Part shown: positions 25,981 through 33,666 of the stretch, piece after piece
Position numbering within the stretch: position 1 is the first letter of the stretch
How the letters are laid out: each line of letters opens with the position of its first letter
Source: SZUA-365 sp034002405
GTDB taxonomy: Bacteria > Bacteroidota > Ignavibacteria > SZUA-365
Length of the DNA stretch: 51,349 nucleotides
Assembly (NCBI GenBank): GCA_034002405.1
Contig: JAVFAS010000017.1
Coordinates: 1 to 51,349, forward strand
Direction of reading: 5' to 3'
The notes under the pieces: generated by a model
Told to the model about the DNA's origin: nothing
Databases searched by the model: none
Seen by the model: the letters and a program-made list of their open reading frames with translations, nothing else
Position numbers and translations under genes: made by a program

Positions 25981-27299
25981 TGCCGGTCCTGTGGTTCGTG
26001 ACGGCCGGGGGTCGCATCGGCCGGGAATTCCTGATCGTCCGTGTCGTCGCGCCGTTCCTCGAGATCGAAGAGGTCGCGCACGAGGCGGATGCGGGTATTG
26101 AGGGCACTGCTGTCATGCGCGGGCTTCTTCATCCCCATGATGGTCGGATGCAGCAGCTTGTTGATGATGCGCCGGGTGAGCATTTCCACATTCTCGAGCG
26201 AGTTCTCGTCGATCTTGTTGCGGAAACGTTCGAACTCCGCGGCGCGCACCTGTTCGAATTTTTCCCGCAACTGCGCGATGGTCGGCGCGGCGTCGAGGGT
26301 GTTGTACCAGAGGAAGAAGTTCACGACCTCCTCGGTCACGATCGCCTCGGCCTTCGGGACTTCCTGCCGTCGCTGTTCGAGGTTCTGGTCGATGATGCCC
26401 TGGATCGCGTCGAGGTCCTTGAGAAAGACGTTGTCGAGTTCGTTGACCGTCGGGTCGACGTCCCGCGGTACCGCGAGATCGAGAATGAGAAGCGGACGAT
26501 TTTGTCGTTTTTTCATGGCGACCCGCACCATCTCGCGCGTGATCACCGGCTCGGTGGCCGCGGTGGCGCTGACGATCATGTCGAAATCCGCCAGCACGTC
26601 GCTGAATGTCTCGAAGCGGAGCACCTTCGCCCGCAGTTCCTCGGCCAGGGGCAGCGCGCGCTCATACGTGCGGTTGGTGATGGTCAAGCGTTCGACGCCC
26701 TTCGAGACGAGGTGGCGCGCGGCCAGCGCCGAGGTCTCGCCACTGCCGATGATGAGCACGCTCTTGCGATGCAGGTCTGAGAAAATCTTGCGCGCCAGTT
26801 CCACCGCCGCGAAACTCACCGACACGGCGCCGATGCCGATGCCAGTCTCCGCGCGCACGCGCTTGCCCGCATGCAGGGCGCCCATGAACATGTGACTGAG
26901 CACGCTGCCCACGGCGTCGCTCCCGTTCGCGAGTTCGTAGCTCTGCTTGACTTGACCGAGAATCTGCATGTCACCGAGAATCTGCGAGTCGACCGCCGCG
27001 GCGACCTTGAACAGATGCGAAACCGCGCCGCAGCTGAAGAGGCGGAAGAAATGCTCGTCGCGAAGCTTCTCGGCGGGACGAAGGGTCCGCAGTTCGGCGA
27101 TCAACCGCTCGCCGTCGACCTCATCTTCAGTCACGGCATACAGCTCCGTCCGGTTGCAGGTCGAGACAATGCCCGCCTCGCGGAAAAGCACGCCCGTGTG
27201 TGCGTGCAGGAAGTTCGCGATCTCTTCGTTCGTCAGATGCAGGCATTCGCGAACGGTGACAGGCGCGGTATGATGATTGACGCCGACCGCGTAAATCAT
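25977..27299 (-). CDS. hemA: Glutamyl-tRNA reductase
   Basis: A 440-residue NADPH enzyme that reduces glutamyl-tRNA to glutamate-1-semialdehyde, the first committed and usually rate-limiting step of the C5 route. The nucleophilic cysteine is Cys48 in IVSTCNRTELYAV; the NADPH site is VLIIGSGETSALAARHL; a C-terminal dimerisation helix region (EFERFRNKI...) is present. The start was placed at ATG 27299, which gives the standard N-terminus MIYAVGVNHHTAPV; a longer open frame has no homology. It lies 52 bp after the CcsA-like gene and overlaps hemC by 4 bp. Confidence 0.97.
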   Translation of the reverse strand: MIYAVGVNHHTAPVTVRECLHLTNEEIANFLHAHTGVLFREAGIVSTCNRTELYAVTEDEVDGERLIAELRTLRPAEKLRDEHFFRLFSCGAVSHLFKVAAAVDSQILGDMQILGQVKQSYELANGSDAVGSVLSHMFMGALHAGKRVRAETGIGIGAVSVSFAAVELARKIFSDLHRKSVLIIGSGETSALAARHLVSKGVERLTITNRTYERALPLAEELRAKVLRFETFSDVLADFDMIVSATAATEPVITREMVRVAMKKRQNRPLLILDLAVPRDVDPTVNELDNVFLKDLDAIQGIIDQNLEQRRQEVPKAEAIVTEEVVNFFLWYNTLDAAPTIAQLREKFEQVRAAEFERFRNKIDENSLENVEMLTRRIINKLLHPTIMGMKKPAHDSSALNTRIRLVRDLFDLEERRDDTDDQEFPADATPGRHEPQDRQ

Positions 27300-27351
27300 G
27301 CCGAAAGCCCTTTCTCCGTCGTGGTGAGCATCATGAGGCGCGCGTCCTTTC

Positions 27352-28197
27352 TCAGAGGAAACGATGAAATTGACTGAGGAACATGTTGACAAGGGTCATC
27401 GAGAGGATCGAGAACACGAAGCCCCAGATCGACAGCCGCACGATGCGCTTGCCGTCGACGTTCATCGCGTAGAATGCCGTCAGCAGGACGGCATACATCA
27501 GCCACACCAGCGCGGTGGCGATCAGCTTCGGATCGAGATAGGAATAGTTCTCGAAAATCCGCGGCAGCCAGACGCCGCCGATAATCATCGATACCGTCAG
27601 AAATACAAAACCGACAAGGGAAGAAAGCACGGTCATGCGCTCGAGCGACTCGAGGCTGGGGAGGTTCTTGTAAATCGAGCCCGTGCCGCCGCGCTTGAGT
27701 TCACGGTACATCAGCAGGTACAGCAGTCCATGCACCGCCGAGAGGGCGAAACCCGCGTACCCGAACACTGCGAAGCTCACATGCAGGCCGATGCCCATGT
27801 TGCTGAGCACCGGATTCGGATCGCCCGAGGTCGGCATTTTCATCACCACGGCCGAGGTCAGCTCGAACAGCGTGGCCAGCGCCACGACGAACGGCCCCGT
27901 GCCGCGTTCCCCCGTGCGCAGTTCGATGATCATGTACGTGGTCCCGATCGTGAAGGCGATCAACGACATGATTTCGAACGGCGTGGTCACCATGCAGCGT
28001 CCGTATTCGGCCGTGTGCATGCCGATATACAGAAAGTGCAGCGTCACGGTCGATTGCAGTACCCGCGTCTTCCAGTGTCCGGCGATGGACTCGCAGCGCC
28101 GGAAATCCATCGCATAGAGAAACGCGGCCATCACATAGCCGATCGGAAGAAAAACTTCCGCGATGCCGTTAAGAAAATGCAGGGTGTTCGAATCCAT
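27352..28197 (-). CDS. CcsA/HemX-like cytochrome c assembly membrane protein
   Basis: A 281-residue protein with about eight membrane helices, of the CcsA/CcmC/HemX cytochrome c assembly superfamily. Histidines suited to heme ligation lie in LHFLYIGMHTAEYGR and IGLHVSFAVFGYAGFALSAVHGLLYL. A degenerate version of the heme-handling loop appears as GGVWLPRIFENYSYLDPKL, without the full WGxxWxWD motif. Such genes next to hemA are often called HemX and affect HemA level or heme export for cytochrome c maturation. It is the first gene of the minus-strand heme cluster. The superfamily is clear; whether it is a heme exporter or HemX is open. Confidence 0.85.
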   Translation of the reverse strand: MDSNTLHFLNGIAEVFLPIGYVMAAFLYAMDFRRCESIAGHWKTRVLQSTVTLHFLYIGMHTAEYGRCMVTTPFEIMSLIAFTIGTTYMIIELRTGERGTGPFVVALATLFELTSAVVMKMPTSGDPNPVLSNMGIGLHVSFAVFGYAGFALSAVHGLLYLLMYRELKRGGTGSIYKNLPSLESLERMTVLSSLVGFVFLTVSMIIGGVWLPRIFENYSYLDPKLIATALVWLMYAVLLTAFYAMNVDGKRIVRLSIWGFVFSILSMTLVNMFLSQFHRFL

Positions 28198-28352
28198 CTC
28201 GTTCGCAATTCGGATACATCACATCATTATAAAGTACGAAAAAAGATGGGAAGAAGGGAGGGAGGAATACGTGCCCCTCAGGGGCCGGGATGATAAAATG
28301 ACAAAATGACACGATGGAAAAATGATGTGAAATTTCCCCGTATTTTGAGAAT

Positions 28353-29582
28353 ATGTACGCAGAGATCAACAACATCGCGCTGGGACTCGGCATCGCGCAG
28401 AGCCTCTTTCTTGCGGGCATTCTCGTGCGGAGGCATCGCCGGCTGTCGGCCAATCGTTTTCTCGCCGCGTTGCTGCTGGTCTACGGCGTGGTGCTCACAC
28501 AGCTGCTGCTGCAGGATCTCGGGGTGTTTCGCCAGTGTCCGCTGCTGTACATCGCACTGAGCGGACTTCCCCTCACCGCGGCCCCGCTGCATTACCTCTA
28601 CGCGCGGCATCTGATTCATCCGGAAAAACGGATGGCGAAGTTCGAATGGCTGCACGCGATTCCTTTCGTTCTCTATAAGCTGACCGAAGTGCCGTTGCTG
28701 TTTGGACCATCCTCGGCTGTCGCCACGCTGCTCGCGCGATCCGATACGATGGATATTCCACTCCGGTTCTTTCTTTTTAACTGGTGCATCATCGCGCAGT
28801 CGGTCGTCTACATGTCCGCCACCCTCCTGCTGCTGCGCCGGCACGCCACGGGACTCGAGGATCTCGCCTCCTCGCTCGAACACCTGCGGCTGCGCTGGCT
28901 GCGCAACATCACCCTGCTCACACTCGTCGCCTGGCTGCTATTCCTGGTCGAGTACGTGCTCTACCTCGGCGGGACGACGATCGGACCGCGCTTCGGCGTC
29001 ACGGGTATGCTCGGCGGTGCGCTGGTCTACGTGCTCGGCTATCTCGGACTCTCTCGCTCCGAAGTGCTGGAAGCGCCCGCGGTGCACGATTCGATGCGCG
29101 ATCTTTCGCGGTATCGTGAAATCGAGTCGGGACGGACGCTCCCGCGTGCAAGCGGGGCCGCGACCACGGTTGTCGAGCACGTCGTTGATCCCGATCACCG
29201 TACCGCTGTCGCATCGCGCTACGCGAAATCCGGCCTCGGCGTCAAGCGCGCCGAAGAGGCCGCCGCGCGCTTGCTCCAGCTGATGGACGAGGAGCATGTG
29301 TATACCGACAGCGGACTCACCCTCCCGCGTCTCGCCGCGATGGTCGGCGTCAGTCCGCACAACCTCTCCGAGGTGATCAACACACGATTCGGACAGAATT
29401 TCTTCGACGTCGTCAATTCCTATCGTCTGCGGAGGGTGCGGTCCGACCTCCGCGATCCCGCCAAACAGCAGTTCACGATTCTTGCCCTCGCCTTCGACGC
29501 GGGCTTCAATTCGAAGACGGCATTCAACACGATCTTCAAGAAACACACCGGGATGACCCCCTCGAAATACCGCGCGGGGTGA
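28353..29582 (+). CDS. Membrane-anchored AraC-family transcriptional regulator
   Basis: A 409-residue protein. The first 235 residues hold about seven hydrophobic helices (from MYAEINNIALGLGIAQSLFLAGIL to GVTGMLGGALVYVLGYLGL). The C-terminal 100 residues form an AraC-type double helix-turn-helix: LTLPRLAAMVGVSPHNLSEVI, and ILALAFDAGFNSKTAFNTIFKKHTGMTPSKYR, the family signature. This architecture is common in Bacteroidota and suggests a membrane sensor that acts directly on DNA. It is divergent from the ccsA-like gene (155-bp gap) and 269 bp upstream of a TonB receptor gene on the same strand, which may be its target. The signal is unknown. Confidence 0.9.
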   Translation: MYAEINNIALGLGIAQSLFLAGILVRRHRRLSANRFLAALLLVYGVVLTQLLLQDLGVFRQCPLLYIALSGLPLTAAPLHYLYARHLIHPEKRMAKFEWLHAIPFVLYKLTEVPLLFGPSSAVATLLARSDTMDIPLRFFLFNWCIIAQSVVYMSATLLLLRRHATGLEDLASSLEHLRLRWLRNITLLTLVAWLLFLVEYVLYLGGTTIGPRFGVTGMLGGALVYVLGYLGLSRSEVLEAPAVHDSMRDLSRYREIESGRTLPRASGAATTVVEHVVDPDHRTAVASRYAKSGLGVKRAEEAAARLLQLMDEEHVYTDSGLTLPRLAAMVGVSPHNLSEVINTRFGQNFFDVVNSYRLRRVRSDLRDPAKQQFTILALAFDAGFNSKTAFNTIFKKHTGMTPSKYRAG

Positions 29583-29722
29583 GTCTTCCTGGATCCGTGG
29601 TTCTCGTGCACGGCTTCATGCCGCAGGGATCGTTTCGGTATACGGAAGATGATGTCCTGTCGTCTCCCGTTGTTTTGATTCGTGCATCGATGCGCGACGA
29701 GTGTCATGCTCCCGGGGTTTCT

Positions 29723-29776
29723 CCCAATGGGGACGTCCCTCCCAATGGGGACGTCCCTCCCGATGAGGTTCCTCCC
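29723..29776. repeat. 18-bp tandem repeat, about 3 degenerate copies
   Basis: Two identical 18-bp units (CCCAATGGGGACGTCCCT at 29723-29740 and 29741-29758) and a diverged third lie in the 269-bp gap between the AraC regulator and the TonB receptor. The frame here is open and in phase with the receptor gene, but no signal peptide begins upstream of it, so it is taken as leader sequence. Confidence 0.8.
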
Positions 29777-29851
29777 GCTGGGGAGAAGCGTGTCGGGTGT
29801 CGTATTGACCTACCTTGCGGTCGCATGTTCGACAATCGTGAGCTGCCTGTA

Positions 29852-32188
29852 ATGCGACGAAAATCCTCTCCGATCCTCGTGGCGTTTCCATTGTTCCTGT
29901 TCCTCGTCGGGTGTCATGCCTTTGGACAATCCGGCGGTATCCGCGGCACGGTCACGGATGCGGCGACGGGGGTACCGCTGCCGGGGGCGAATGTGCTGCT
30001 GCGTCCCCTGGAAACTGGACGTGAGCGCGATTCCACGGAGACGGGTGGACACGGCGCGGCAGCGGACGCCGATGGGCGTGTTTTCATCGACCGTCTCGCG
30101 CCCGGCAGTTATGCGTTGCGCGTGAGTTTCATCGGATACGAGACGCGTGTTGTTGGTGATGCCGTAGTGCGTCCCGGACGAATCACCATGATCGATGCCG
30201 CGCTGCATCCGGCCGCGTATACCGCCGGAGAAGTGGAAGTGACGGCGGGATATTTCACGACCTTGAAGGCGGAGGATGTGAGTGTCGCCGCTTTTTCGGG
30301 CGAGGAAATCCGCCGCTCGCCCGGTTCGGCCGGGGATGTGAGCCGCATCATGATGGTGCTGCCCTCGGTGGCCAAGGTCAATGACCAGTCGAACAGTCTC
30401 ATCGTGCGTGGAGGGAGCCCGCTCGAAAATGCCTTTTTCGTCGATGGCATCGAGGTGCCGAACATCAACCACTTTCCGGCGCAGGGTTCGAGCGGCGGTC
30501 CGCTCGGACTCCTCCCCGTCGATCTCATCCGCGACGTGACCTTTTCCGCCGGTGGCTTCGCCGCGCGTCATGGTGACCGGCTTTCGTCGATCATGGACAT
30601 CAGATTTCGCGAAGGGGACAGGGAGCGAATTCTCGGACAGGCGGATCTGAATTTCTCGGGTTTCGGTGGACTGCTCGAAGGACCGCTCGGCACGAACGGG
30701 AGTTGGCTGCTTTCCGCCCGCCGCAGCTATCTCGACCTGCTGGTCTCGGCCATCGATATCGGGACGTCGGTCGCTCCACGGTACGGTGACGCGGCGGCCA
30801 AGGTCTCGTTTGACCTTTCATCGCGACACCGACTGGTTTTCGTCGGACTCTGGAGCGACGATCACAACAATCCCGATGCGACCACCGCGGCGGAAAACGA
30901 CATGCAGTATTACGGGCGGCAGGACATCTACAATTACACCGGCGGTTTCACCTGGCGCGCGCTGTGGAACGAACAGGTCTTCACGACCACATCGGTGTCA
31001 TGGACCGGCATGGATTTCGGCGAGGAGTTTTTCAAAACGGGCAGCGGGGCGCCGCTGCTGTTCAATGATTCGCATGAACGCTGGGTGCGGCTTCGCAGCG
31101 AAACGCGGTGGAGTCTCGCGTCGGCGCTGCATTTCGAATTCGGCGGCGACGTGAAAGCGCTGCGCGGCCGTTACGACAACCGCTATGGCGGCGTGCCCGA
31201 TGAACTCGGAAATCCGCACCCGGAATTCCTTTTTCAGCAGGACGTCCGCGGTGTGGTCGGAGGAGCCCATGCAACAGCGGTGGTGAATCCCTGGTCCGTC
31301 CTGACGGTGTCGGCCGGACTCCGCGCCGGTTACGTCGAATGGAACGAGGCATGCTCCCTCGAGCCGCGTGTCTCCGTTGCGCTCCAGGTGAACGGGCGCG
31401 GCAGCGTACGCGTCTCGGCGGGGCTGTACACGCAGTCCCTGCCGCTGCTGCTGCTGGCGCGGGATGAATCGACACGCACGCTCGAAAACCCCCGTGCCGT
31501 GCACGGTGTCGTGTCGTTTTCGTATCTGCTCGGCGAAAGCACGCGCCTGACGATCGAGGGGTATTTGAAGCAATACGACCGATTCCCTGTCGATCCCGAT
31601 CAGTCAGCGTTGTTTCTCGTCGACGAATTGCAGTATCGCTACGGATTCTTCATGCCGCACGGCGCCCTGCGTTCCACCGGCACCGCCGTATCGCGTGGCG
31701 TCGAGTGTACCGTGCAAAAAAAGCTTGCGCAGGGTTTTTATGGCATCGCCAGTGCCTCCTATTCCGCTGCCCGGTATACCGACGGCGAGGGAGTCGAACG
31801 TCCACGGGTTTACGACAACCGTCTGATTTTCGGTATCGAAGGCGGCTGGAAGCCGAACGCGTCGTGGGAAGTCAGCCTCCGGTGGCTGTACGCGGGCGGG
31901 GCGCCGTACACCCCGCTCGACGTCGTCGCCTCCGCCGCGGCCCGGCAGGAGGTGCTCGATGCAACGCGCATCAATGGACAGCGGCATCCGGATTATCACG
32001 CGCTCAACCTTCGTGTCGATCACCGATGCCATTTCGACCGTTCGGCTCTCGTCGTGTACCTGAGTGTATGGAATGCCTACAACCGCAAGAACGTCGCGGG
32101 GTATATCTGGGACGAACGCCATCAGCGCGTCAAGACGCTGTTTCAATGGGGACTGCTTCCCATCTTCGGCATTGAGTGGGAGTTCTGA
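29852..32188 (+). CDS. TonB-dependent outer-membrane receptor
   Basis: A 778-residue outer-membrane protein. A signal peptide (FPLFLFLVGCHAFGQ) is followed by a carboxypeptidase-regulatory-like beta-sandwich (GGIRGTVTDAATGVPLPGANV to GYETRVVGDAVV), then a TonB plug (VAKVNDQSNSLIVRGGSPLENAFFVDGIEVPN), then a long beta-barrel ending in an aromatic residue (FGIEWEF), as barrel proteins do. No SusD partner gene is adjacent, so the substrate is not suggested by context; iron or heme uptake is possible. The start was put at ATG 29852 because it puts the signal peptide at the N-terminus; LVGC could be read as a lipobox but fits the family poorly. The AraC-like membrane regulator upstream may control it. 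Confidence 0.92.
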   Translation: MRRKSSPILVAFPLFLFLVGCHAFGQSGGIRGTVTDAATGVPLPGANVLLRPLETGRERDSTETGGHGAAADADGRVFIDRLAPGSYALRVSFIGYETRVVGDAVVRPGRITMIDAALHPAAYTAGEVEVTAGYFTTLKAEDVSVAAFSGEEIRRSPGSAGDVSRIMMVLPSVAKVNDQSNSLIVRGGSPLENAFFVDGIEVPNINHFPAQGSSGGPLGLLPVDLIRDVTFSAGGFAARHGDRLSSIMDIRFREGDRERILGQADLNFSGFGGLLEGPLGTNGSWLLSARRSYLDLLVSAIDIGTSVAPRYGDAAAKVSFDLSSRHRLVFVGLWSDDHNNPDATTAAENDMQYYGRQDIYNYTGGFTWRALWNEQVFTTTSVSWTGMDFGEEFFKTGSGAPLLFNDSHERWVRLRSETRWSLASALHFEFGGDVKALRGRYDNRYGGVPDELGNPHPEFLFQQDVRGVVGGAHATAVVNPWSVLTVSAGLRAGYVEWNEACSLEPRVSVALQVNGRGSVRVSAGLYTQSLPLLLLARDESTRTLENPRAVHGVVSFSYLLGESTRLTIEGYLKQYDRFPVDPDQSALFLVDELQYRYGFFMPHGALRSTGTAVSRGVECTVQKKLAQGFYGIASASYSAARYTDGEGVERPRVYDNRLIFGIEGGWKPNASWEVSLRWLYAGGAPYTPLDVVASAAARQEVLDATRINGQRHPDYHALNLRVDHRCHFDRSALVVYLSVWNAYNRKNVAGYIWDERHQRVKTLFQWGLLPIFGIEWEF

Positions 32189-32211
32189 AGCGACGGAAGG
32201 CGGGACGTGCC

Positions 32212-32706
32212 CTACTCCGCCGCGAGCGTGTCGAAATCGTAGCCCGCCCGCGCGACAGCGCGTCGGGCGGGTTCGTAGGCGTCGGGATTATTGATGTGAC
32301 GGGACAGCGGCGGTGCGGGATGCTGCTGCATGCGTTCGACCAGCGTGGGGTGTTGTTCGAAACAACAGGTGTCGAGGATGTCGTACAGCGTGCGCTGTGT
32401 CTCCTCGAGAAGGTTGTGTTTCTTCAACAGCGTGCGCAGTGCGCACAGGAGTTCGGGCGTGGGCGGCGGCACCAACAGCGCGGCGATGGCGCCGTGCTCC
32501 GCCCGCAGCTGCCGTTCGCCGAAAAACGTACTGTTCTGCTCGCGGAGCAGGGGAAGGACGATGGTTTCCTCCATGCCGATGTGCCGCAGCAGACCGATGC
32601 GGAATTCGTCATAGCGCGCCAGGTCGAGTTCCCCGTCGCGGGTGGACGCGTCGAACAATGCCTCGAGACGGCGGTGATCACGGGTGAGATATTCGGATGG
32701 GGTCAT
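32212..32706 (-). CDS. Cytoplasmic hemerythrin-like (HHE) protein
   Basis: A 164-residue helical-bundle protein of the hemerythrin/HHE cation-binding family, which binds a di-iron centre. Candidate ligands are His in LTRDHRRLEALF, His and Glu in LLRHIGMEETIVLPLL, His in RAEHGAIAALL and His in LKKHNLLEETQ, arranged in the usual H...HxxxE...H...HxxxE order. No signal peptide. The start at ATG 32706 gives the family N-terminus. Oxygen, NO or iron-centre repair functions occur in the family; none can be chosen here. It is followed upstream by an exported hemerythrin-like gene on the same strand, 109 bp away. Confidence 0.88.
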   Translation of the reverse strand: MTPSEYLTRDHRRLEALFDASTRDGELDLARYDEFRIGLLRHIGMEETIVLPLLREQNSTFFGERQLRAEHGAIAALLVPPPTPELLCALRTLLKKHNLLEETQRTLYDILDTCCFEQHPTLVERMQQHPAPPLSRHINNPDAYEPARRAVARAGYDFDTLAAE

Positions 32707-32814
32707 GCGCATCCTCCGGTGTTCGTCTGCATGTCGTGGCCCGGAAGCCGAACGGATCATGCAATGAACGGAAAAATGTCCGCCTATCAAAGGAATTTTG
32801 TGTCGTTTATGATT

Positions 32815-33456
32815 TTACTCCGCGCGAAGCCGCAGCAGGTCGCCGACAAGGATCGCGGCGGGATAGAGGATTTCCTCTTCATGCCGCGCATGCGCCTGGA
32901 GGTCCCGCGCGAAACGCACGGCGGCTTCGGAGCCGACGGACACCCCGGCGTCGTGCAGTGCCTCGGCCGCGCGGTGGATTTCCCTGTGTTCCTCGAGCAT
33001 GGAGGGCAGCAGTTCGCGAAGCCGCGCGGTCTGTTCGCGCGTCGCGGATGCATCCGGCAGTGCCGCGCCTGTCGCCAGCGGCATCAGCCAGCCGAGAGGC
33101 GGAAGCGCGATTTCATTCTCCAGCGGGAAGTGGTGATGCAGCAGATCGGCAAGCGTCCTCGCGGCGGGGCCCACCGGTGCCGGCGCGTCGAGCAGGGCGA
33201 CGAGGCGCTCGTGGATTTCATCGTGCTCGAGAACGAGTCCTTCCGGGATTTCGAATGCATGCGCATCCACCGCGGCATGCGCGTGCTCCGCGGCATGCGC
33301 GTGCTCCGGGGCATGCGCGTGCTCCACGGCGGCCTGCGTCGTGGCACCGGTCTTTCGATTCGCATCGCTGCCATGCTCGCATTGCGCGCGAACCGTTCCA
33401 GTGGAAAACACCGACAGGACCATCAGGGCGGCAAGAGGGAAATATCGTATTCGCAT
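32815..33456 (-). CDS. Exported hemerythrin-like protein with His-rich repeat
   Basis: A 213-residue protein with a signal peptide (FPLAALMVLSVFSTGTVRAQ) and a mature N-terminus rich in His-Ala repeats (EHAHAPEHAHAAEHAHAA), encoded by an 18-bp tandem repeat. The rest is a four-helix HHE bundle with candidate iron ligands in LEHDEIHERL, LLHHHFPLENEIALPPL, LEEHREIHRAAE and AHARHEEEILYP. A periplasmic metal- or oxygen-binding role is inferred. The start at ATG 33456 is the one that begins with the signal peptide. A perfect FNR/DNR-like palindrome lies 64 to 83 bp upstream of the start, so control by oxygen or nitric oxide is plausible. Confidence 0.85.
   Translation of the reverse strand: MRIRYFPLAALMVLSVFSTGTVRAQCEHGSDANRKTGATTQAAVEHAHAPEHAHAAEHAHAAVDAHAFEIPEGLVLEHDEIHERLVALLDAPAPVGPAARTLADLLHHHFPLENEIALPPLGWLMPLATGAALPDASATREQTARLRELLPSMLEEHREIHRAAEALHDAGVSVGSEAAVRFARDLQAHARHEEEILYPAAILVGDLLRLRAE
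33271..33324. repeat. 18-bp in-frame tandem repeat coding His-Ala units
   Basis: Three copies of an 18-bp unit (CGCGGCATGCGCGTGCTC at 33271-33288 and 33289-33306, one-base variant at 33307-33324) lie inside the exported hemerythrin gene and encode six-residue EHAHA(A/P) units. The period keeps the frame, so copy number can vary without breaking the gene. Confidence 0.9.
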
Positions 33457-33519
33457 GAAGACTCCGTGTATCGTTGATGAGTGCGTGGGAAGGAAAGGTA
33501 ACGCCGCGCGGATACCGGA

Positions 33520-33539
33520 GATTTGACGCAGGTCAAATC
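33520..33539. promoter_or_regulatory. CRP/FNR-family (DNR/NnrR-like) operator
   Basis: GATTTGAC-GCAG-GTCAAATC is a perfect palindrome with 8-bp arms and a 4-bp centre. The core TTGAC-N4-GTCAA matches the TTGAT-N4-ATCAA layout of FNR/DNR/NnrR sites with one symmetrical change. It lies 64 to 83 bp upstream of the exported hemerythrin gene (minus strand) and about 130 bp upstream of the secreted glycosidase gene (plus strand), in their divergent promoter region. The match is seen; which regulator binds is inferred. Confidence 0.65.
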
Positions 33540-33666
33540 GACGCACATTCCTGCCTGTTCCCGGGGATTTGGCCCGCACGGAAACGTCCGTGCCGCGGCG
33601 ATGTTGTGGAATGACGATCTCCCGTCATACATTCACGCATCCACTTCTCCAGCAACACGGTTCCCC

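Noticed and set aside
28271..28287. GCCCCTCAGGGGC hairpin between ccsA-like and the AraC gene as another REP copy
   Set aside because: Only one short hairpin with 5-bp arms; the other modules are missing, so it is not counted as a member of the element family.
29579..29851. Longer N-terminus for the TonB receptor
   Set aside because: The upstream open frame crosses a tandem repeat and would bury the signal peptide in the middle of the protein.
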